Shown here: piece by piece, positions 21,501 to 33,507 of the stretch
How the letters are laid out: each line of letters begins with the position of its first letter
Numbering within the stretch: position 1 is the stretch's first letter
Source of the DNA: Endocalyx cinctus
Taxonomy: Eukaryota; Ascomycota; Sordariomycetes; Amphisphaeriales; Apiosporaceae
Assembly: GCA_001600455.1 (NCBI GenBank)
Contig: BCKC01000004.1
Span: 3,212,915-3,276,914, forward strand
Length of the DNA: 64,000 nucleotides
Direction of reading: 5' to 3'
The notes under the pieces: model-generated
Database searches by the model: none
What the model was told of the DNA's origin: nothing
The model's input: the letters and a program-made list of their open reading frames with translations, nothing else
Translations under genes and position numbers: made by a program

Positions 21501-24152
21501 GAAAAAAAAAGTTGCGTACCGAGGAAGCTGACTCCGGTGGCGAGTGAGTGGTAAGGAGTGAATGAAGAACCCTAGTGGGATATCTTACTCGATCCGCGAA
21601 ATTCGATAGCTACGGCTCCAAGCGTTCTGAATGGCGCTACGACTATGAGCGAAGTTGGCCATAGGGATTTTGCTCGAGTAAGGGGGCTGCTTGATCCACC
21701 AGCCTGCGATGACCTGAGACTAAATGCTCAGGCCGATTCAAGCATCGTTATGCTTTGGAGAGACGGATAAATGGCGGTGGGAAGAGAAAGAATGGATATA
21801 AAACAAGAAAAACAGGATACAATATACCCCCTTATGCGTTAAATATTTTTGAGAGGCTGCATGCCGCATAGCGTCCCCTGCACGGAGTTGCACTTCGATA
21901 TACAATAAATATATCATAGCGATAGAGCTGTTTTCTCTCAGGACTATATAAATCATTAGCCATATATGCGGCATTACTTTCAACTGTACTGAGTCATCTA
22001 TGAAAATGAGTTAAAAGTGCTGAACTGTCGGTTTCTTGATAAGGGGCAGGTTGAGATGGGGGAAACTGCCAAATATTCATATGACGGGTCCCGGGCTTAG
22101 CTTTAAACAAATTCTGAAAGTTTCATGGTTTTTAAAGCTTCTCTGATAATTGATAAATCTTCCGTGAAAAAACCTTATGTCCTTCTAAAAGCCCGCCCCT
22201 TGAACGTCAAATCTCGCCCCCCTCTCCTCCTTTAGCTTTATACAGCGTATCCCTTACCTAGGTAAGATGTATACGGTTCTCTACAACGTTCCACAATATT
22301 ATCATGACGAGGTGTGTCAATGTACCAACTCTTTCCGCCGTGGGAAATGTATCTATGTAGGAAGGTTAAGTGATGTGAATACGGATTTGGCTAATGAGAA
22401 AGGAGGCATGTATTGTCAGGGGTTCTAGTTACCATAGAATTTAATATTTGTACCTACGGCTAGCCTCTAGATAACCCAGTAGAACATGTTTAATATATAA
22501 AGAGGAAGCCTCCTCTAAGATAGAATAGAAAGGTCAAGTATAATAGTTATTCGGCTCTTAAACTATACCCCTCTCTCACTACTAAGCTCTGTCTACGTAA
22601 CATAGCTTCCCTACACTCTAACGTGTCCCCATTCCCGTACATTTATCTTCTTAAGTCTGTTCCCGCCAGGATACCAGCTAAAAGTTATCAGTATGCCGTT
22701 TTGTTCATATGGTTTCTAGCTAGTCTTTTCTTGTTTAGGGGCAATATAGGGGTGAGTGTTACGTTGCAATGTAAGGTAAGCGCAGTTACGTAGATGACGC
22801 TTAGCTCTTGAACAGAAGTATAGTTCAAAGAGCCTAATGACCACTGAATTGATTCTTTCTTTTTATATAGAGATACTTCTACTTATGGTAGCGGTAGGCG
22901 GACAGTGTGAAGTGGTGAGTCTACCGGACTGAGGGTAGGGCTCAATAACACATTGATTCCTGGCTATCCTCCCATATAAGACAAATGGTAGGGAGTCTAC
23001 ATACATATATACATCGTAAAAATACATTCACACCTGGATAACTGGTGGTTAAACAGCACCTGACAGACATACCAGTTAAATACAGTTAGTCAATGCCACT
23101 GACAGGCATGCAACGAGTTCCGTGAGATAGGGTAAGAATAACCAGTGCACAATGGCCATATGGGCATATATTGACAGAACTTCAGTATATTGTAGCTGCT
23201 ATCGTTGAATATATTGTTAATGGCTCTGGAATTCTTATCTTAAGTTTCTCGGGTTTCACCTGAAATCTAGCCAAACCTGTGTTGTAGTTATGTTTAGATG
23301 TCGACATTTCCCTGAAGCCAAGGACGAGTCGGCCAGGTCTGGTTTTGTATCATGCCCTCATAGTCATCATACCTTTACCATTTTCTAACTGTCTTTCATT
23401 ATAGACTTCTCTTGTTTTTTTTTGTCACCTGGAGCTATATTATACGCATAAATCCTCGAGTTCCTCCCAGTTAACCAACTAAGCGGAAAGACCAGACATA
23501 TCTAGGTTTACAGGGCTGAAGTATCAGCTCAAAGCACTGTATGATGTAAAGAAATGGCAATGGTCTTAACAATCGCATAATATAAACGGCTAGGTTGATA
23601 CTCTATAGACATTGCTGGGTTTCTTGGGAACTTTGATATAATTACCATATAAAACCCAAGGAATACAGAATCTTCGTGGCAAGAAATTTTACATTACAAT
23701 GAGTGATATAGATGGTCCCTTCACCCTTAACTTTATGAGGTAGGAGTATCAGTGGATGCCTTCGACTGAGATACCAAGTTAAATTCCTCCAATATCGACT
23801 GACTTCCCAAGCAGTAAGTATATCTATCTAACTCCCTGGTATAGGCTCTTCGGGCAACTCTGATGTTTTTGGAGCATAAATTACTTGTCATCTATATTTT
23901 ACTACCCAGGCTTGTAATTTGCCCTTAGATTTGATGACATGGCTTATTTCCTAATAAATATATTTTCCGCCTCTTCCGAGTTTTATATGCCCAAAGGAAA
24001 AGGGGGGGAAAGGGAGGGAGGACACATAGAGAGAAATAACGGATAGTCCTCTAGTTCTTAGTAACACAACAATATTAAATTACGGAATTATAACCGGAGT
24101 GTAGAAAAACTGCATAAACCAAAAACTACAACAATACTGTTTATTTTTAAAC

Positions 24153-24154
<2 letters not shown>

Positions 24155-24187
<33 letters not shown>
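24155..24187. repeat. C33 homopolymer
   Basis: Thirty-three consecutive C on the plus strand, so G33 on the minus strand. Its exact length is likely to be uncertain in any assembly. Confidence 0.95.
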
Positions 24188-24189
<2 letters not shown>

Positions 24190-27100
24190 GGTAATCAGTG
24201 CGGAAGCCGGGAGGGTTCTTCGACAAAATGAACAAAGCAGCCTTTGGCACAGAGGACTATGATTCCTAACGGATATAAGGCTTCTCAAGATGGCTATCTG
24301 GAAGATAATAGGAGTACTACACCTCCTTTAGCTGTTACGCAATGCTGTGGCCATGATATTATATCTTACACCCTGAAAAGCAGGTTGGATCTGACTTCAG
24401 CAATTATCACGAGTTTCATTTTGGTGACACAAAGAGGTCTGATAGATCATAAGCTACCTATCGGATACCAAAACAAGAGTGGGAATACCGGATGGGAGGA
24501 GCTAAGTTAAGTAAGATTGTTTTCAGTTCGTATTGCCTTCTCGACTCTCATTGATCCGAGTGATAGAGACGGGAGTAAGGGATAATACGAGAACAAGTCC
24601 TTTTAGTTATCCTGTGAGTCCAATCGAGTGTTGTCCTCGAATAGTAAACACTATCTTCACCCATTCATTCCTTCGTTCACCTCAATAGTAAGACGACACA
24701 GAGATTGAATGCATATCAGGTAAATGACATTAAAAAAAAGTTATCATATTTGAGAACTAGTTAGTAAGTTTCATAGACCAAACATATCAATATCCAATGA
24801 CGTCTCCAGCTTTGGAGCAAGAAGAGTTCATGTCACATGTCAATTCTATAGCTCGCTCTATCTATTATTGTGACGTTGGCGGATGGCATCTAATTAACGC
24901 TGATACGGGGTTTTTGTCCCACATATATTTTCCATTCCTATTTCGTCTACGTTTTCAATAGGATTCGATCGGTCTGATATCAGCAGCCACATATAGTTAT
25001 CATAAAACCCCAAGCCACAAAAAAAAAACAGAAAATCGGGAATCGGGAACCGAGAGGAACTAGCGTACCCATCTACGTATGTGCGTGTATGACGAGACTC
25101 GGCCCGGTGAGCGGAGGGGGAGTGGAGGAGAGTGGAGGGAGGAAGTGGATTTTCTTTCAGAGGATGATGAGGCGAAGGATCTATTACTAGGTACTCAACT
25201 TAAGCCTACGTTACAGCCGTAAACTTGTTCACCTGATTTTATACTCGTATGGTACAGTGTACCTCTACCCCTTTTAAATTATCAGATACACTGCACATTG
25301 ATGTCGTACAAGAATACAACAGTATAAACCAGTATAATTCTTCATCCTCATCGTTCTGACCAAAATCGGGGATAAAATAGAGGGGCATGGAGAAGTAAGA
25401 GGAGCAGAGAGGGGAGGTGTATGCATGCATCTGCATCTCTTGGCAATGTCAGCTAGCTGACCTGGTAATAAATGGATTTTTGAAAAAAAGAGTCCATTCA
25501 AAACAAAAACAAAGGGTGCCAAAAATGGAAAAGAATACCAAAACACATGTGCGGAAGTAAAAGGAAAAGTTGAAAATAGTAGTAAGCTCCTTTCTGTATG
25601 GGAAACCCCATTTGCAGAGACGAGTTAAGCGCTGTCAAACTTCATTAGCAGGAGAAAATAGGAAACAATTCCAAATTATTTCTTCCTCTGGCTGTTTTTT
25701 CCACTTTGGTCAATCCCTTTTCAAGGTTCGGCCGCATCCTTTCTTTATTTTTTTAAAAAAAAGAAAGAAAAACATATAGAGAAGATCAACAAGGTTGAAA
25801 AAGATCGCGATAGTGTACATAGTGTTAGTAGGGAGGGAAAACAGATAAATGGGTAAAAACCAAGTACGTACAGAACCCCCCACATAGCCGAAAGGAGAAA
25901 GTAAAAAGTAACGTCAAGCCAAGCAAGAGAGTGAAAAAAAAAGGAGAAATCTACCGCGTCGTAAGGGCGAAAGTTGACGTATCGCGGGCGAGCGTACGCA
26001 TGTATGGTACAGATTGATCCTAGATTGTTTATTTTTGTTGTTTATTTTGCTATTCAACCACTACTACCATTCAGTGACTCGCGTTTGCGTGTTTTTTTTT
26101 TCTTTCTTGGTTTGTTATTTGTCTCTTTAAGCGGTCGGCATGGGCATGGTATGCCGCATGATGCACTCACGGCCGCCTGCGCGCCGCCTGTGCTTGTCAG
26201 CCACGGATCTGGGTTGAGTTGGGGATTTTTGGATTTTAACCCTTCCTTTCCCTTCTTCCTCCCATTCAACCCCGTTCATCCCACACAACCCCCCTTGCCA
26301 CGAGGTTGACTTTATACCGTGGCTTTTAAGACCCAATCCGGAAAAGACTCGTAGACCGAGAATGGTAATTGAAGGAAGAGGGTGAAAAGAGAGTGAGAGA
26401 GAGAGAGACGTATCAGTCAGACTTTTTTTTTTTTTGGCTGCCCTTGTCTCAGATGATCCTTCGATGTAGGTATATATGCATGCAGTCATGCATGTACATG
26501 GCCTTAATAACCGCCGATTTAACGCTCCGTTCTCGTGTCACGCGTTTTTTTCTTCTTCCTCTTCTTATTTGTTTGCTTGTCGATGGGCGCAAGGTATATA
26601 CTGCTCAAAAGTAAGATGCCCGCGTAAGGGGGGTTAGGTAGTAAGTATATACCGTAGGTTGAACTCTTTTGATTGATTCCATGGTGGCGGGGATAAGGGA
26701 CTATCATATCACCTCGCGCATCTGCTTATTTCCATCCGATGCAACTACAGCTCGTCAACTTATGCGTACACGCCGCAATTCAAGTCAGAGATGGAAAAAG
26801 GAGGGTGCCAAAAAAGAATGTGCCACCAGGGTCATTGACCGAAAAAAAAGAGGTTCCTGTTTGCTCTTCTTGGCCATGACATCTCTGCGTTACGCCCCGT
26901 CACTGCATAATATCTGGAGTGACTCATTGAAAATTTCCCCATCCGCAATAACAATAATAATAATTATTGAAAGAATGCCTAGTAGGTCAGAGAGAGAAAG
27001 GTAACATTTGGGGAGACTCTAGAAAGGGAAGAAGGAGAAAAGAGAGCATCGGGTATGAACCACCCGATCGCTACGCGGAAAAACCCCCCACCCACCTCCC

Positions 27101-29575
27101 CCTTTTTCCTTTTTTTTCTAACGAGGCAAAGCAAAGCATTATGTGACCGTTCTGGGAAACGGACGCATTCCAACTATCATCTATCTATCTGTTGGATGGC
27201 ACCCTCTTGTATGTCAAAGTAGTGCTTTTGACTAATAGAAACCTGCGATGTAATGACGGTCACCTTTTTTTCTTTTTTTTTACCCTTCTTCAAGGATGGG
27301 ATCTGATGGAAGTTCATCAAAGCGCAGATCGCCCGGGTCTAAAAATAAACCATCAAACCGTCTCCTTATAAACCACTGCAGGAGGCGTATGTAATATTAC
27401 TACCTTTATGGCCGAGCGTTCTTACGGGTTACTTCTCCGACAAACCTTCCCCCTCTCCCCTCCCTTTCATATAGTATACTACACAATCAGCAGCAGCAGC
27501 AGTCAGTGCTCGAGCGCTGCAGCCTACGTTATTAAACGCCGTTACGACTCGCGACAAAGGGGGGGGCCAAGAGAACGACGTATAGTATACTACCTACCTA
27601 CCTCCTTCATGATCTGGAGCCGCATATGTCAGTCATCTTGCATTTCTTCCCCGACAAGGCAATTAAACGGCACGCAAAAGCGGCTTTGATCGCCTTCGCT
27701 AACCCCCCTTCCCTCGTCCCGCACAATACATATATAACGTTGGCCTGTCAAATCCCATCCATTTCTTTTTTAGCGAGAATGCTGACGAACACGGTGAAAA
27801 TAATAATAATTACATATGCAACGTCAGTAACGATATACGACCTCGGCTGCTTCGCGCTTATCACATGTAAGGGCGGGAGTAGCATAGGTGGTTTAGCAGC
27901 AGAAGCTGAATAGAGAAGTGAAAGCAAAGGTTCATCGGTAAGAAGTATGTGCTCGACCTACGAGGTCTCCCGAATACTTTTCTGTACCTGGCTAGATACG
28001 CCGATCTGTCAACCCATTCTTCATCTTCCCACCCCTTTTGTCCCTGAGCGGCGGGTGTAGATGTAACCGATTCGTCCCAAAGTTCGCGTCAAGACGGGTA
28101 AAGATATCTTCGTTACCAGTTAATGTGATGTTTGGAAATCCTTTTTCTGGCCTCCTACAAAGGCTGGAGTTTTTTTTTTAAGGTGGCCGCGATCTCGGGC
28201 CTCTCTCTCTTCTCCAAAACCTCCCCTGTACCATCTGATATAATAAACAGGTGAAAGGAAAGGAGGAAGGTCTCCAGAGGCCAGTTTTCGGGGCCGAAAG
28301 TATCATCGACGTTGTACCGTGTGATTTTGGGGGACCTCCTCTTGGCCGGTGGCTTAAAAAAAAGAAGCGGAATATGATGATCTGAGATCTTGAGGTCTTA
28401 CGTACCATTACCGGCCATAGTAGCAGTCGCGAGGCTGGTAAAAGAAAAAAAAAGGAGGCGTGTCGTAATTACGACGATGACTCTTGTTTTTCTTTTTCTT
28501 TCTTTGGTCAGCCGCCTCCACCCCTATTTCCCTTACCCCCTAAGAACAAGACGGAGATCTCCCCCTGGTTGCCGTTGCCGAGATCCTGAAATCGTATCTC
28601 GGATTAGTGTATGTCAGCGTAGTTACCGATTTAAGCCCTCCTCCTCGTCTTACACCCATTTTTTTCTTACCGTTAATGCTGTGTCTCACCTCCATCTTTT
28701 CTCCTTTCTCACCCTTTTCTCTCACCCCTCTACATACACTTCGCATATTATTGTGCAGAAGAAGAGGCGTATTAGATTACACACCCCTCAGAAGCATAAA
28801 CATGATAATTATGTCCACCCACCCATTCGGGACCGCAATTATTGCCGCCGACCGAAAAAAAAACAGAGGATATACGCGTAGGTTGTAGATGGGGCAGAAG
28901 ACGCCCAATGCTTTTTTTCTTGCTTGCTTGCCTCGTAGTGCAGCGCAGTGCATGCGCACTTACCTTTTCTTGTTAAAGATAATCTTAATAAGACTCTGGC
29001 AAAATCGAATCGGAAGCGTTCCAATCCGGGGCATCATCTTACCCATCTTCTTCTATGTATCAACCCCCCCTTTTTTTTGAAACTGGTAATAATAAGAGTA
29101 AATGACTCAAATAGGAATAGGTAAGGAAAGGAAAGGGAAAAAACAACAAACACCGGCAAGCGTTCTTTCTGCGCCAACGTGGCAAGGTCAAGCAAACCTT
29201 CTTGTTCCCATTTCGTTCTGTATTTTTACCTTGTCTTTTTTTTTTTTTTTTTGGTTATATGGCCCTGATTATGCTTCTTTCTGGTACACTACGGCATGTC
29301 GGTGTGTAGTGTAGAAATTTGTCGAAAATTTCCCTCCATTCACGTCATGTCATGTCTTGCTCTGACATCAAGGAAATGAGCAAAAAAATGGGGTAGTCCT
29401 TTCGAAGAGTTTCAAAATGGAAAAATAATTAATGACAGTAACAGCGGTATCAGTTAGCAGTAGCAATATCAGCAATAACGGTAACTGTGGTTGTTGATTT
29501 AGACGAATAAATTGAACATAGAATTCTTCGTTTTTGTTGTACGTACCGTATTTTTATTTTCTTTAAATAGCGGTT

Positions 29576-29579
<4 letters not shown>

Positions 29580-29610
<31 letters not shown>
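29580..29610. repeat. A31 homopolymer
   Basis: Thirty-one consecutive A. It is preceded by ATAGCGGTTTATT, with no sign of a target-site duplication that would mark a retroposed poly(A) tail. Confidence 0.9.
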
Positions 29611-29611
<1 letters not shown>

Positions 29612-30445
29612 CAACCGTCCTTTTCGGTTGTTTATTTGGCGCGCGGCCCAGCGCTCGTTCGGTTTTTTTTTCCAACTCGGACGAAAGAAGAATCAGAACC
29701 AAAGAAAAATAAACCCACTACAACCAGACAAAAATCTCACGGACGGCGGCGCTGGGCGGGTAATGTACGCAACCCTAACTACTTTTTTTTATTCATTTTG
29801 ATATTTTATCCCCTTTCAGAAATAGTAACGACGATCTGAAAGCTACAGTATTACAAGTACTATGTAGCATTTTCATCGTCATCTTTTCTACACCCTACTA
29901 CCACCTTAACCCCCCCTTACCCTTTTTATTATTATTATTATTCTCCCTTTGGTTTCTTTACATACATCTATCTATCTGTATAGTATTTTTTCCCTCTTCC
30001 GCGGGCGGCGGAGATCCGGGACTAACGTACTAGTGAACGGGACTTGGTCCCTGGGAGGTTACACTCTTCCAGAATCTCCATCTCAACATCTCACCACATA
30101 CTACACTACACACGCGCACACACACCTATACGTAGTAAAGGTAACCCATTCTTTATTATTCTTGTTTCAAGTATTTCCTTTCCGTCCTTTTTTTCTCTGT
30201 TACCCTCCGCCCTTGTTTCTTGTACACTGCTACGCTACACCACACCACGCTAGATATATTCAAGTTCACAACTGTTCTGTTTATAACCCTTCTACACTAT
30301 CTAGTTTAATAGTATAAAAATATCTATATATTTAAAATGTCAAGTATATAAATAAAAATTTTACTAAGTATATACATATAAATGGGTTTGTATACACTTT
30401 TAGTAATTCTTGCCAGGTTCGATTTGAAAAGAAGACCGTCAAGCC

Positions 30446-30499
30446 AAAAAAAAAANNNNNNNNNNNNNNNNNAAAAAAAAAAAAAAAAAAAAAAAAAAA
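30446..30499. other. Assembly gap inside a poly-A run
   Basis: Seventeen N (30456-30472) flanked on both sides by A-runs (about 10 and 27 bases). The true homopolymer length is unknown and the flanks may be misjoined. Confidence 0.97.
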
Positions 30500-31861
30500 C
30501 CCACCTCACCCAACTCACTTTTACTACCGGACAACGAAACCCAGCCCTATATTAAGTAACGTTGAGAAGAGCAAAAAAGAAAAAGACCAATAGACCCGTG
30601 CAAAATGAAGGAATCAAAAAAGGGGAGTGAGACCTGACAAATCATAAAATTTCCGATCATCTTTATTTCTTTAGTAGTATACTTTTTTTTCTTTTTTTCT
30701 GACTGGTTGGGGAACGGGGCGACCAATCGAGTCCGTTTTTTCTGGCGTCCTTGATGATTGCTTGACTTTGTGTGATTGCTGATCCATCGCCGAGTGTGTG
30801 AACAAATAACCTTGAAAAAAAGCGCAGTCATAACACCACCAAACAATAATAATAATAAACAATTTTATTCCTCGTTCAAAAGTACTTCCAAAGCTGGCTG
30901 GGTAAGCTGATAGATAGATAATCCGTCTATTTATCTACTTTTGCCTCTTTGATGCTACCTACCAGCCTACGTATCACGTAAATGCCAAGATATACATCGT
31001 CGACTTGGAGTGGACAACCATACCTTTCGTTGTTCTGTCCAGGGAGGGGGGGCCGTCTCTATGGAACAACAGTAATATGGTATACGTATATGCCCTTTGG
31101 ATAATATCTTGATAATCTAGAAGGCGCCAACATGACCCGTCTTAATTCCTAAGAAGCACCCGTTTCCACAGGGTATCTAAAATGTAATATACAAATATCA
31201 TGCCGAAAAAAAAAAATAATAATAATAATATCTCCATTCTACTCATGCCCTATAATGCACCCATAAATAAACGGGACAAACTGAAAGCAAACAAAACAAA
31301 ACAAGAAATGACATAAAAACCAAAATCAAATATGAGCCCTTAATCCGGAAAAAATCAACAATCAAGTAAAGAAGAGAGAAAAAAACAAACAGTTCAGGTC
31401 TCGCTGTTCCCTGTGCCATTTCCCCAACCGTGATGCTTTTTTAAACCGTCAATCCGATAAAAAAAGACCCCCCACCCCCTTTTTTGATATGCAGGCGATA
31501 GTTTTGATACACTTAAAACAAGGAAAAAATAAAAAAGTGTTAAATAATCACAGCGAATTGAATAACCGTCATCAACTTATCCATAGATTCTGTCCAAGCC
31601 ACATGCGAAGGAGGGGTAAGGATATAAAATGATACAAAAATATAAAATAAAAGGTAAATCCTAGTTAAAATAAGCTCTTTGCCGCGAATGGCATAGCTAC
31701 CAAGGGGAGAGACGGCCGAGATGGATCCACGTTCCCATATTCAAGTAGTTATTTAAAGACGGAACTTCTGGGGGGCTTGTGCTTGTTTGAAACAACAATT
31801 TGAAAAAAAGAAGATGAATAAATAGATAAATGAATAAGAAAAAAAATGATATTATCGTCAT

Positions 31862-32541
31862 TCAATCATTATCGCGTTCGTGAGTCGATGGTCTTCCTGC
31901 TGCTGATCCTGCGCTTGATCCTGGTACTGCACTAAGCAACCTCTCCTCCGGCGTATTCTTGGGTGAGTTGGTTCGCTCTCCTTCGCCGTGTCGCGTCCTC
32001 ATTTCCCCCACGTACCGAGGTGATGCCTGATCTGATAACATGGATGATACCGAATGAGCGCTGGCTCGTGGTTGCTGTTGCTGCTGCTGCTGCTGCTGTG
32101 AAACTTCTGTCGTTGGCGTTTTCCTTGATGTGCTAAAACCCGGCGAGAGCCCTCGCTGGGGCGTAAATCCTTCGACTCGTCCTCGACCCGAGAGTCGGTA
32201 CGTAGAAGTATCGCTCCTCTGTCGGGAGTGAGCTCGTCTGCGGCCGTGGGCTGGCGGGTTCGCAGAAAACGTAGATGAACTACCCTGATGATGCTCGAAA
32301 GGAGGTGATCTAAATCGCATTTGGCTCGAAGGTGCGGGCGCCGCTTGTTGGGGCCCGGTCGCTTTTCGTTTCCTCGGCGAGTCCACTAATATTTCATGAG
32401 CAACATTAGCCAGACACGTCTGATTTATCTGCTCGTTTTGGACTTTGACAAACCAGAGGGCGTTGCCGGCTGATTAGAGCCTGCTTGCGAATTTGGGGGT
32501 TGCCAGTGATGAAAAGATATCGACGGAGACTGCGTTTCTTG

Positions 32542-32584
<43 letters not shown>

Positions 32585-33507
32585 GCGACTACCTGCTGCT
32601 GCGGCCCGAGGGCGTGAGATGAGTGTTGTGCTTGCAACCCTGAAAGTCCCGGGGCGCTTTCGCTCGTGCTTAATCGTGGAAGTGCCGAACCTATCAATGG
32701 CCCCGTCATCCCGATCGTATGTGCTCTGGGTCTCGGTGGCGAACCGGGCCCGTGGTAGGAACTGTAGCCTGCTTGCGTACCCGGACCAGATCCCGGTGTT
32801 GTGGGCACGGCGGTTGAGCTACCGTAAGGAATGTACTGCTGAGAATCTCTTCTATGCTCTGGTGATAAAGGCCCTTGGGCCGGTAAAATCTGGGCCGGAT
32901 GGCTCTGCTGAGGTGGGAAATGTTGCTGTATCCATTCGAGGGCCGCGTTAGGAAGCGTTCCACCACCCATACCTGCGAACATGAGTGGTACCATCTGTGG
33001 CGGAATGCCCCGATCTAGCGAAGTTCGTAGCATATCGTGCTCTATCTTTCTCTGCTCCAGTCGCAGATTCTCCTGATGTGTCCGCTCTTCCTCCTGCCTC
33101 CTCTTATCTTCCTCCGCCTTGGCCATCAGCCAATTCCTCATAGAATCTTCCGAGCCCTGCCACTGAGATGGCGGCGCAGGCAAACTCCCGAGAGATTGAC
33201 TATGAGATGAAGGACCGGGCGGACCTTGCGAGTGCAAATGAGAGCCCGGGGCCGACTGATGAACAAGTCCCGGCGGTGGCGGTGGCGGTGGAGGCGGAGG
33301 TTGCGGAAGTGCCATGGCCGCCGGCGGAGGCAGGCCGCGATGGGGTGCCGACATGGGCTGAAGGGATGGACTTTGCTTGCTCGGTATACTTGGATGTGAT
33401 TTCTGATAAGAGTCCTGAACGATCAAGGGGGGCGAAGATCGGGGTGGTGTCGGTAGATCATGGGCGGGCAGATAGCCGTAGTGAACTGGCTGCTTAAGTG
33501 TGAGCAT
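31862..33507 (-). CDS. Unrecognised polyQ/polyP putative regulator (525 aa)
   Basis: Exons 33507-32454 and 32385-31862 join through a 68-bp intron (donor GTTTGT, branch GGCTAAT, acceptor ATATTAG) that restores a Val codon. The start is ATG 33507 (MLTLKQPVHYGYLP). Residues 10-110 are Pro/Ser-rich with a run of ten prolines. Residues about 119-166 form a charged helix or coiled coil (NWLMAKAEEDKRRQEEER, LRLEQRKIEHDMLR) followed by GIPPQMVPLMFAGMGGG and LEWIQQHF, the only part that looks conserved. A Q15 tract encoded by near-pure CAG lies near residues 307-322. The second exon begins with DSPRKRKATGP, a possible nuclear signal, and has another Q tract near residue 430. The composition fits a transcriptional regulator, but no DNA-binding domain is seen. 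It is the only supported gene in about 24 kb. Confidence 0.75.

Larger units (their letters stand above)
21501..31861. other. Gene-poor region, left arm (10.4 kb)
   Basis: I find no supported gene on either strand. Open frames here are short, lack protein features, and many run through homopolymers. Contents include a C33 tract (24155-24187), a CAG/AGC run (27489-27503), GA runs (about 26393-26408), a pyrimidine-rich zone from 28500 to 28730, an A31 run ending at 29610, a TTA run near 29927-29941 and an assembly gap at 30456. It is downstream of the polyQ regulator gene (minus strand) and of the 20463 gene. Confidence 0.5.

Noticed and set aside
29580..29610. Poly-A run considered as a retroposon tail
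   Set aside because: No element body, reverse-transcriptase frame or flanking target-site duplication is visible.
32493..32951. Plus-strand frame with polyalanine opposite the polyQ gene
   Set aside because: The polyalanine is just the CTG complement of the CAG tract; the minus-strand gene explains the region.
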